From NCBI GenBank assembly GCA_946537565.1, contig CAMNFW010000023.1, positions 1-15,280 on the forward strand: a stretch of DNA of 15,280 nt, given 5' to 3'. The notes under the pieces are model-generated. The model was not told the origin of the DNA and did not search any database. It saw only the letters and a list, made by a program, of their open reading frames with translations. Below, one piece after another: positions 1-6,352 of this stretch; the first letter of the stretch is position 1; each line of letters starts with the position of its first letter. Source of the DNA: an uncultured Ruminococcus sp. Lineage in GTDB: Bacteria > Bacillota > Clostridia > Oscillospirales > Ruminococcaceae. A program made the position numbers and the translations under genes.

Positions 1-1
1 C

Positions 2-916
2 GACGGATTTAAAGTCAACAGTCCGAATGATATTATGAGCAAGATAATCCAGGCATACCGGATAGCGCAGATCGGCGGCAGAGATCACATTGTTTTTTTC
101 AATGATAAGCTGCTTAACGATAAGGAAAGGTCTATGCGTGTGCTTAAGAGATTTCCCGAAGCTCTGCGAAAGGAAGAGTTTCAGGTATATTATCAGCCGA
201 AGGTGAATATCAGGACCGGAGAGCTTTGCGGAGCAGAAGCACTTTGCAGGTGGTTTCATAAGGATAGGATAATAGCACCGGCAGATTTCATTTCTGTTCT
301 TGAAACTACAAATGATATCTGCAAGCTTGATTTTTATATGCTGGACAAGGTCTGCGGAAACATCAGAAGGTGGCTGGACGAGGGACGCAATGTGGTTAGA
401 ATATCAGTGAATATTTCAAGAAAGCATATGCTGAATTCTGATCTTTTAAAAAACATTATGGATATAATCGAGAAGCATAATGTTCCTCATGAATATATTG
501 AAATAGAGTTGACTGAGACTACTACTGATGTTGAATTCAAGGATCTCAGGCGTGTAGTTGACGGTCTGCACAAAGAAAAAATCTATACAGCAGTAGATGA
601 TTTTGGAATGGGTTATTCTTCATTGAATCTGATAAGAGTTGTGCCGTGGAACGTGCTGAAAGTGGATAAGATCTTCCTGCCGACTGATGACGAGGCTGAG
701 GACAGTGTACGGAGGATAATGTTCAAATATGTTGTGGCAATGGCAAAAGATCTGGGTCTTGAATGTATAGTTGAGGGAGTTGAGACACCTGCTCAGCTTG
801 CACTTCTGCGTGAAACAAATTGTGACCAGGCACAGGGATATCTGTTTGATATGCCGCTTAAAGCAGAAGAGTTTGAGAAGCGGCTTGACAATAGTAAATA
901 TCAGGTCAAAAAGTAA
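2..916 (+). CDS. Cyclic-di-GMP phosphodiesterase, GGDEF-EAL protein (5' end outside window)
   Basis: The frame is open to the left edge, so the ATG at 35 is internal and this is the C-terminal part of a longer protein. The first ~25 residues read like the end of a GGDEF domain (AYRIAQIGGRDHIVFF resembles the usual A.Y.AK..GR...FF ending). An EAL domain follows. Numbered from the Met at 35, the EAL motif is at residues 68-70, and after it come NISRKHM, ELTET, DDFGMGYSSL, LKVDK, EGVET and QAQGY in the expected order. All metal-binding and catalytic positions of active EAL enzymes are therefore present. Family knowledge: such enzymes hydrolyse cyclic-di-GMP to pGpG and act in the cytoplasm or at the membrane. 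Whether the upstream GGDEF half is active, and what sensor domain precedes it, cannot be seen. A terminator follows directly, so it is the last gene of its transcript. Confidence 0.93.
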   Translation, partial: DGFKVNSPNDIMSKIIQAYRIAQIGGRDHIVFFNDKLLNDKERSMRVLKRFPEALRKEEFQVYYQPKVNIRTGELCGAEALCRWFHKDRIIAPADFISVLETTNDICKLDFYMLDKVCGNIRRWLDEGRNVVRISVNISRKHMLNSDLLKNIMDIIEKHNVPHEYIEIELTETTTDVEFKDLRRVVDGLHKEKIYTAVDDFGMGYSSLNLIRVVPWNVLKVDKIFLPTDDEAEDSVRRIMFKYVVAMAKDLGLECIVEGVETPAQLALLRETNCDQAQGYLFDMPLKAEEFEKRLDNSKYQVKK

Positions 917-930
917 CAGCATAACTATGC

Positions 931-952
931 GCCGCCTAATGGCGGCATTTTT
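931..952 (+). terminator. Intrinsic terminator after the EAL gene
   Basis: A perfect 6-bp GC stem (GCCGCC at 931-936 with GGCGGC at 941-946) and a four-base loop TAAT are followed by ATTTTT. It starts 15 bases after the stop codon at 916. Confidence 0.85.
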
Positions 953-1027
953 CTGCCTGAAAATGGTTAGCCCGTCAGGGCGGAGGAAAGCCTTACAGTT
1001 GCTATTGCATATATTTATTTCAAATAG

Positions 1028-1056
1028 TTGACTTTAAATATGGAATATGATATAAT
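1028..1056 (+). promoter_or_regulatory. Sigma-A promoter of the N-terminal-dockerin gene
   Basis: The -35 box is TTGACT (1028-1033) and the -10 box is TATAAT (1051-1056), with a 17-base spacer. The downstream gene has AGGAGG at 1072-1077, nine bases before its ATG, so the 5' leader is only about 25 bases. Confidence 0.85.
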
Positions 1057-1086
1057 TAGTGAAAAATCAACAGGAGGTAAAAGCTG

Positions 1087-1791
1087 ATGATCAAACGTTT
1101 TATAGCAGCAGCACTTTTGCTTTGCATAACGTTTAGCGGAACTAACACGGTGCCATTTTCTGTGGCTGGAGCTGAGAGTGAAATCGTACCTCAGAATAAC
1201 GAACAGGAGCTTCCTGACGGCGATGTCAATGATGACTGTATTTTCGGCATTTCCGATGTGGTGATAGTGCAGAAATGGCTGCTGAAAAAAAGTGCGACGG
1301 ATATTCAGAAATGGAAGGCAGCTGACTTTTGCAGCGATGGAAAGCTTGATGTATATGATCTTTGCCTCATGCGTAAAGCATTGGCAGAAAACTGCACAGG
1401 GCAGGGGATATTGTCGGTTGAAGGGTATATGATAACATCAGGCTACAGCGGCTGGGGCAGAAAAAATTACAATAAAAGCATCACAAAAAATGATATTGCA
1501 GGAATTGATGACATTGCTGAATTATATGACAAGGTCTATGCTAAGGCTGAAAAATTGCAGGATACTCCAATGATAAGCTGGGAGCTGAACATCTGTGATT
1601 ATGGCATTGATGATCTTTATCTGCCGTATGTTGAAGAAAACGGCGCAGCATCAGCGATTCTTCTTTGCAGTATGGGAGGAGAATGCAGCTGGCTTGATGA
1701 TGCTGATGTGCAGAAGCTTGCGGAGCTGCTGGCGGAAAACGGCTTATATTCTGACTATAGCATAATTCAATTTTATTTAACAAACAACTGA
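1087..1791 (+). CDS. Secreted protein with N-terminal dockerin and unrecognised C-terminal domain
   Basis: The 234-residue protein begins with a Sec signal peptide (MIKR, then a hydrophobic stretch, likely cleaved near AGA at 27-29). A type I-like dockerin follows at about residues 45-101. The first calcium loop is DVNDDCIFGISD (46-57), followed by helix VVIVQKWLL. The second is DFCSDGKLDVYD (80-91), followed by LCLMRKALAE; a Cys sits at loop position 3, where Asn or Asp is usual. Residues 103-234 (ITSGYSGWGRK early, then an acidic stretch with several Trp and Cys) match no family I recognise. Dockerins bind cohesins on a scaffoldin or cell-surface anchor, so the protein is probably exported and displayed in a cellulosome-like complex. 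Dockerins usually sit at the C-terminus of a catalytic protein; here the dockerin comes first. AGGAGG precedes the ATG. The gene is monocistronic, with its own promoter and terminator. Confidence 0.88.
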   Translation: MIKRFIAAALLLCITFSGTNTVPFSVAGAESEIVPQNNEQELPDGDVNDDCIFGISDVVIVQKWLLKKSATDIQKWKAADFCSDGKLDVYDLCLMRKALAENCTGQGILSVEGYMITSGYSGWGRKNYNKSITKNDIAGIDDIAELYDKVYAKAEKLQDTPMISWELNICDYGIDDLYLPYVEENGAASAILLCSMGGECSWLDDADVQKLAELLAENGLYSDYSIIQFYLTNN

Positions 1792-1793
1792 GC

Positions 1794-1843
1794 AAAAAAA
1801 CTGCTTGTGCCGGAAATTGAAATGTACACATGAGCAGTTTTTT
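1794..1843 (+). terminator. Intrinsic terminator after the N-terminal-dockerin gene
   Basis: AAAAAACTGCT (1795-1805) pairs perfectly over 11 bp with AGCAGTTTTTT (1833-1843). The stem extends inward through TGTG/CACA past a two-base bulge. The T run lies within the 3' arm. It begins three bases after the stop codon, and its A-rich left arm could also stop minus-strand transcripts. Confidence 0.85.
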
Positions 1844-1886
1844 GTCATTAACTGCGATAAATATTAAAAATGCTGTCAGATAGCTA

Positions 1887-1915
1887 TTGCAAAAAAAGCT
1901 TGATTGTGTTATAAT
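1887..1915 (+). promoter_or_regulatory. Sigma-A promoter of the hydrolase-tex operon
   Basis: TTGCAA (1887-1892) and TATAAT (1910-1915) are separated by 17 bases. A second overlapping TATAAT at 1915-1920 could shift the start by five bases. Transcription probably begins near 1922, leaving a 5' leader of about 140 bases before the ATG at 2063. Confidence 0.8.
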
Positions 1916-1921
1916 ATAATT

Positions 1922-2062
1922 TGGGGCAATACCGCACAGAGATAGGGGAGCAGAAGTACTGCAAAGCCTTAAGACGGTCTTTGTGCAGTGATGCCTTAGG
2001 ACTGCAAAGCCGGAGCTGGCAATGCTTTCCTTTCGATTTAACATCCACAGGAGGTCAGTTAT
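1922..2062 (+). promoter_or_regulatory. Structured 5' leader of the hydrolase-tex operon, possible cis-regulatory RNA
   Basis: This leader holds an 11-base direct repeat, ACTGCAAAGCC, at 1958-1968 and 2001-2011. Between the copies, CTTTGTGCAGT (1979-1989) is complementary to both. It can therefore form either an upstream hairpin (1958-1989) or a downstream hairpin (1979-2011), but not both. The 5' part can also fold as GCAG/CTGC around AAGTA. Mutually exclusive helices are typical of switching leaders. The words GCACAG, GCAAAGCC and GGTCT occur in the same order as in GEMM-I cyclic-di-GMP riboswitches, but the CAAACC arm, the GNRA-capped stem and the closing 3' arm are not convincing, so no class is assigned. 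No internal T-run terminator is visible; any control would act on translation or RNA stability. AGGAGG lies at 2049-2054. Confidence 0.4.
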
Positions 2063-3625
2063 ATGCTGAATGCAGATGTAAGAACATTTCATTTCACTTC
2101 CGATCATGACGGACTTGTCATATCAGCTGTTGCAGCTATTCCGTCGGGGCAGGTCAACGGAGTTGTCCAGATCGTACATGGAATGAATGAGCATAAGGAA
2201 CGTTACTATGATTTTATGGATTATCTTGCCAGCGAAGGCTTCATCACAGTTATCCATGATAACCGTGGGCACGGCAAAAGTCTTATGAATGAAGATGATC
2301 TTGGTTTTATGTATAAAGACGGCGGAGAAGGCTTTATAAGCGATATTGCACAGGTTTGCAGCATAACTAAGCAGCGGCTGCCGGCTATGCCGTATTTTCT
2401 CATCGGACACAGCATGGGTTCGCTGGGAGCGAGGTGTTTTCTTAAGGAACATGACGCAGAAATAAACGGACTTATAGTGCTTGGATGTCCGTGTTACAGT
2501 TCACTGTCCGGCTTTGTGAGAAGCGTTGACTCTGCGGCATCAAAAAGTCTTGGTCAGAAATTCCGAAGTGAAAAGATCAGAGAGATCGCAGAAAATACCC
2601 TCAATAAAAAATTTGCTAAAAACGGTGAGGACAACCTTCACAGCTGGATATGCAGTAAAAAGGAGGTAGTTGAGGAATTCAACGCCGATCCTCTCTGCAA
2701 TTTTGTTTACACCCTCAACGGCTATGAGGCATTGCTCTGGCTGATGCGTGAATGCTATTCAAAAAAAGGCTGGAATGTTACAAATCACCGGCTGCCAATA
2801 AGATTCATCTCCGGCAAGGACGACCCTTGTATGCTTTCAGAAAAGAAGTTTTTCAAGGCAATGGAGCAGCTTGAAAAACTGGGATACGGAAGCATTTCTC
2901 ACCGTCTTTTTGATAATATGCGTCATGAGGTGCTGAATGAAAAGCATAATATAAATGTTTACAAGGATATAGCCAAGACCCTGTTTTCATGGATCGACCG
3001 TTATAATGAAGAACATCATGATCAGCCAGCCATACCGCAGCCTGTTTCTGTGAAATATGAAGAGCCTGCACCTGTGCCTGAGCCGGAGCTTCCGCCGGAA
3101 AAAAAGCCGGAAGATGATGTTTTTGATGTGCTGGAGACCGTTAAGGCGGACGGCACTGCTGAGATTGAAAAGCCTGCGGATATACCGGCGCCGGATAAAA
3201 AAGAAGTGCCGGAGTTTCCGGAGGATACAGATATGTTTGATATACTCGGAGCAGTTCTGGAGGACGGAACTGCCGGCATCATCGGTGCTTCTGATGATAC
3301 TCCCGCAAAACCGGAAATACCGGAAGATGCAGATGTTTTTGATGTACTTGAAGCAGTCAGGTCAGATGAGGCAATGGATAAGCCGGCAATAGACCCATCA
3401 GCTGTTGACCCGGCGGATGCTGAGGTGCTGAACATACTTGAAAACAGTCTGCCGGAGGATACACCGGCTGCGGAGATACAAGAGATAACAGTTAACGTTG
3501 ACAACACCGGAAAGCTGGGTATAGCTAATATAATAGATGCTGCTGAACCTGCTGAAAAGGAAAAAACTGCCGAGGAGCAGGTCATGGAGATTCTTCGTGA
3601 GGCAGAAAAAATGAATAATCAATGA
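2063..3625 (+). CDS. Alpha/beta hydrolase (monoacylglycerol lipase/lysophospholipase-like) with C-terminal repeat tail
   Basis: Residues 1-313 form a Hydrolase_4/serine aminopeptidase S33-type fold. They contain the oxyanion-loop motif HGMNEH (39-44), DNRGHG (66-71), nucleophile elbow GHSMG with Ser117, acid Asp254 in SGKDDP, and base His288 in RHEVLNE. The family cleaves ester bonds of monoacylglycerols and lysophospholipids; the real substrate is unknown. There is no signal peptide, so it should be cytoplasmic. The family normally ends near residue 310, but this protein continues for another 200 residues. That tail is rich in Pro, Glu, Asp and Ala, and carries five copies of a short motif like VFDVLEAV (starting at 353, 391, 425, 455 and 507). 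Nothing I know explains this tail. AGGAGG eight bases before the ATG supports the start. The gene is first in a probable operon with tex. Confidence 0.88.
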   Translation: MLNADVRTFHFTSDHDGLVISAVAAIPSGQVNGVVQIVHGMNEHKERYYDFMDYLASEGFITVIHDNRGHGKSLMNEDDLGFMYKDGGEGFISDIAQVCSITKQRLPAMPYFLIGHSMGSLGARCFLKEHDAEINGLIVLGCPCYSSLSGFVRSVDSAASKSLGQKFRSEKIREIAENTLNKKFAKNGEDNLHSWICSKKEVVEEFNADPLCNFVYTLNGYEALLWLMRECYSKKGWNVTNHRLPIRFISGKDDPCMLSEKKFFKAMEQLEKLGYGSISHRLFDNMRHEVLNEKHNINVYKDIAKTLFSWIDRYNEEHHDQPAIPQPVSVKYEEPAPVPEPELPPEKKPEDDVFDVLETVKADGTAEIEKPADIPAPDKKEVPEFPEDTDMFDILGAVLEDGTAGIIGASDDTPAKPEIPEDADVFDVLEAVRSDEAMDKPAIDPSAVDPADAEVLNILENSLPEDTPAAEIQEITVNVDNTGKLGIANIIDAAEPAEKEKTAEEQVMEILREAEKMNNQ

Positions 3626-3639
3626 TCATTTAAGCAATT

Positions 3640-3660
3640 AACTGTCAGCCACAGACAGTT
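3640..3660 (+). promoter_or_regulatory. Intercistronic hairpin before tex
   Basis: AACTGTC (3640-3646) pairs with GACAGTT (3654-3660) around the loop AGCCACA in the 56-base gap between the hydrolase and tex. No T run follows, so it is not an intrinsic terminator. It sits just upstream of the tex ribosome binding site (AAAGGA, 3664-3669) and may influence tex translation or mRNA processing. Confidence 0.4.
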
Positions 3661-3681
3661 CAGAAAGGATAAATATTTAAT

Positions 3682-5937
3682 ATGGATATAAATGCAGCTC
3701 TCGCAAAGGAATTTGGTCTAAAACAGGAGCAGGTGGATAATACCGTTGCCCTCATAGATGACGACAAGACCATACCGTTTATTGCACGTTACCGCAAGGA
3801 GCTTACCGGCTCCCTGGACGACCAGATACTTCGTGAGCTTTATGACAGACTGATGTACCTGAGAAATCTAGAAAAGCGCAAGGAAGAGATCACCAACGCT
3901 ATCACAGAACAGGAAAAAATGACTCCGGAGCTGGAGGCTGCAATTAGTGCAGCAGCAACTCTTGTAGAGGTTGAGGATATTTATCGACCCTTCAAACCCA
4001 AGCGCCGTACCCGTGCAAGCATTGCCCGTGAAAATGGACTTGAACCGCTGGCAGAGCTGCTCATTGCTCAGGAAAACACCACTGACCCGGAAACTGAAGC
4101 CCAGGCATTTGTCGACCCGGAGAAGAATGTACCTGATGTGCAGACAGCATTGCAGGGTGCAATGGATATAATCGCTGAGGATATTTCTGATGATGCAGAT
4201 ATCAGAAAGCAGCTGAGAGCTTTGGCAGGTGAAAAGGGCGAGATCGTGTCAAAGGCATCTGATCCGGAGGCTGAAAGTGTTTACAGCAATTACTATGAGT
4301 ATTCAGAGCCGGTTCCGAAGGTTGCAAATCATCGTGTGCTGGCAATGGACAGAGGTGAGAAGGAAGGATTCCTTAAGGTAAGCGTCACCCTTGACGAGGC
4401 TGCTGCTACAGGAATGATACTTGCCAAGTATATAAAAGCAAACAACTCCTGCGGTGAGCTTGTGCGTGCTGCGGCTGAGGACAGTTACAAGCGTCTGATA
4501 TTCCCTTCGATCGAGCGTGAGATACGTTCCGAAATGACAGCAAATGCCGCAGAAGAAGCAATAAAGGTTTTTGCTTCAAACCTCAGACAGCTGCTAATGC
4601 AGGCACCTATCAAAAACAGCGTAGTTCTTGGACTTGACCCTGGGTATGCACATGGCTGCAAGACCGCTGTTATCGACCCAACCGGAAAAGTTCTCGATCA
4701 TGCTATTATTTATCCAATAGGTTCAGCAGGTGCAGTTGAAAGATCAAAGAAGACTGTAAAGGATTTCATTCAAAAGTACAACGTCAATGTTATCTCTATC
4801 GGAAACGGAACTGCCTCCCGTGAGACAGAAATGTTTACAGCATCTGTTTTAAAAGAGATACCGCAGAAGGTAAGCTACATGGTAGTCAGTGAAGCAGGAG
4901 CTTCTGTATATTCTGCATCAAAGCTGGCTGCGGAGGAATTTCCGGATTATGACGTATCAATCAGAGGAGCAATATCTATTGCAAGGCGTTTGCAGGATCC
5001 TCTGGCGGAGCTGGTAAAGATAGATCCGAAGGCAATGGGAGTTGGACAGTATCAGCATGATATGCCTCAGGCAAGGCTGAATACAGCGCTTTCAGGTGTA
5101 GTTGAGGATTGTGTTAACTCAGTTGGAGTTGATCTTAACACAGCATCATATTCATTGCTTTCATACATATCCGGAATCAATGCCTCAGTTGCAAAGAATA
5201 TTGTAACGTACAGAGAGGAGAACGGCAGGTTCACAGACCGTAAAGAGCTGCTGAAGGTTCCTAAGCTGGGCAAAAAAGCCTTTGAACAGTGTGCAGGCTT
5301 CCTCAGAGTCCGTGACGGAAAAAATCCTCTTGATAATACAGCTGTTCACCCTGAAAGCTATGAAGCAGCATCATCACTGCTCAGTGAGTGCGGCTTTACA
5401 CTGGCAGATATTTCAGGCGGCGGAGCTGAAGGAATAGTGAAGAGGTCGGAGAATATCGGACTGGAAACTATCAGCCAGAAGCTGGGAATAGGAGTTCCTA
5501 CACTTACTGATATTATCGGAGAGCTTAATAAGCCGGGACGAGACCTTCGTGACGAACTGCCGCCGCCGCTGCTGAGAAGCGGAGATATCATGGATATCAA
5601 GGATCTTAAGCCGGGAATGGAGCTGGTCGGAACAGTTCGGAATATCATAGATTTTGGCTGCTTTGTAGATATCGGAGTACATGAGGACGGACTTGTACAT
5701 ATATCACAGATATGCAGCAGATTCATAAAGCATCCTCTTGAAGCAGTTAAAGTCGGCGAGGTCGTAAAGGTGAAGGTGCTGGATGTTGATCTTAAGAGAA
5801 ACAGGATATCTCTGACCATGCGCCTTAATGATGAAGAAGAGAAAAAGCCTGAGAGAAAGCCTAAGCAGAAGCGTGAGAAGAAAGGGTTTGACCCGTCACA
5901 GCTTCACAGCAGTGCATTCAGGATAAAGCAAAAATAA
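3682..5937 (+). CDS. tex: Tex family S1 RNA-binding protein
   Basis: This 751-residue protein has the full Tex order and length. The N-terminal helical region carries the conserved TIPFIARYRKELTG (30-43). A YqgF/RuvX-like RNase H fold starts at VVLGLDPGYAHG (314-325). Tandem helix-hairpin-helix segments lie at about 485-543 (ISGIN, VPKLGKKAFEQCAGFLRV). An S1 domain at about 642-714 (GTVRNIIDFGCFVDIG...GLVHIS...VKVKVLDVD) binds RNA or single-stranded nucleic acid. A Lys/Arg-rich tail follows. Family knowledge: Tex is a cytoplasmic nucleic-acid-binding protein tied to transcription and toxin expression in Bordetella, and related to eukaryotic Spt6; its exact job in Firmicutes is unclear. It follows the hydrolase with no terminator between, and its stop codon overlaps the next start. 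Confidence 0.96.
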   Translation: MDINAALAKEFGLKQEQVDNTVALIDDDKTIPFIARYRKELTGSLDDQILRELYDRLMYLRNLEKRKEEITNAITEQEKMTPELEAAISAAATLVEVEDIYRPFKPKRRTRASIARENGLEPLAELLIAQENTTDPETEAQAFVDPEKNVPDVQTALQGAMDIIAEDISDDADIRKQLRALAGEKGEIVSKASDPEAESVYSNYYEYSEPVPKVANHRVLAMDRGEKEGFLKVSVTLDEAAATGMILAKYIKANNSCGELVRAAAEDSYKRLIFPSIEREIRSEMTANAAEEAIKVFASNLRQLLMQAPIKNSVVLGLDPGYAHGCKTAVIDPTGKVLDHAIIYPIGSAGAVERSKKTVKDFIQKYNVNVISIGNGTASRETEMFTASVLKEIPQKVSYMVVSEAGASVYSASKLAAEEFPDYDVSIRGAISIARRLQDPLAELVKIDPKAMGVGQYQHDMPQARLNTALSGVVEDCVNSVGVDLNTASYSLLSYISGINASVAKNIVTYREENGRFTDRKELLKVPKLGKKAFEQCAGFLRVRDGKNPLDNTAVHPESYEAASSLLSECGFTLADISGGGAEGIVKRSENIGLETISQKLGIGVPTLTDIIGELNKPGRDLRDELPPPLLRSGDIMDIKDLKPGMELVGTVRNIIDFGCFVDIGVHEDGLVHISQICSRFIKHPLEAVKVGEVVKVKVLDVDLKRNRISLTMRLNDEEEKKPERKPKQKREKKGFDPSQLHSSAFRIKQK

Positions 5938-6245
5938 TGTACTTTGTGTATATTCTCAGCTGCCGTGACGGAACATTGTATACCGGTTCGGCAGTTGATG
6001 TACAGCGAAGATTTGCTGAGCATAAGAGCGGAAAAAAAGGTGCAAAATATACTCGTTCGCATATTCCGGAGAGAATAGAAGCAGTATGGGGCTGTGAAAG
6101 CTGGAGCGCAGCGCTCAGCCTTGAACGGCGGATAAAGCAGCTGAAACGTTCAGAAAAACTGGCGCTTATAAGTGACAGCGGAAAGCTTTATGAATATTTC
6201 GGGACGGAATATGCAGAGGGATATATACGTCAGCCGGAAGAGTAA
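5937..6245 (+). CDS. GIY-YIG superfamily protein (UPF0213/YhbQ-like)
   Basis: At 102 residues this is a typical stand-alone GIY-YIG domain. The two signature strands appear as VYIL (4-7) and YTG (15-17), with the catalytic-type Arg25 in DVQRRFAEH and the metal-binding-type Glu63 in LERRIKQLKR. AKYTR and the segment spacing match the UPF0213/YhbQ group, which are putative small structure-selective or single-strand nucleases. The cellular role is poorly known. Its ATG shares one base with the tex stop (TAATG), so the two are very probably translationally coupled. That coupling suggests a shared nucleic-acid-related context, but it does not prove a physical complex. Confidence 0.93.
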   Translation: MYFVYILSCRDGTLYTGSAVDVQRRFAEHKSGKKGAKYTRSHIPERIEAVWGCESWSAALSLERRIKQLKRSEKLALISDSGKLYEYFGTEYAEGYIRQPEE

Positions 6246-6249
6246 AAAT

Positions 6250-6289
6250 AAACAGATGCTTCAAAATGAAATGAGGCATCTGTTTTTTT
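6250..6289 (+). terminator. Strong intrinsic terminator of the tex operon, probably bidirectional
   Basis: A 14-bp stem with one G-T pair (6250-6263 with 6272-6285) and an eight-base A-rich loop is followed by seven T (6283-6289). Read on the minus strand, the hairpin is followed by TATTTTTA. It therefore probably also ends the convergent phosphoesterase transcript, whose stop codon is about 65 bases away. Confidence 0.9.
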
Positions 6290-6352
6290 ACATATAGTAA
6301 TATCAGGAGCATACAGCAAACTGAGCGTTTTCATAAAAATGGCTAAGGTCTA

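Noticed and set aside
965..985. Small GCCC/GGGC inverted repeat after the first terminator
   Set aside because: It has only four base pairs and no T run, so it is within chance expectation.
1930..2032. Firm call of a GEMM-I (cyclic-di-GMP or cGAMP) riboswitch
   Set aside because: Only short ordered words match. The stem capped by a GNRA loop, the CAAACC arm and the closing 3' arm do not form convincingly, so it is kept only as a hypothesis under the leader finding.
1921..2109. Possible 62-codon reading frame from TTG in the leader
   Set aside because: It has no ribosome site, starts at the predicted transcription start, and overlaps the well-supported hydrolase start in another frame.
3022..3585. 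187-codon Ser-rich minus-strand frame opposite the hydrolase repeat tail
   Set aside because: Its Ser/Ala-rich low-complexity content is the expected mirror of the acidic repeats on the plus strand.
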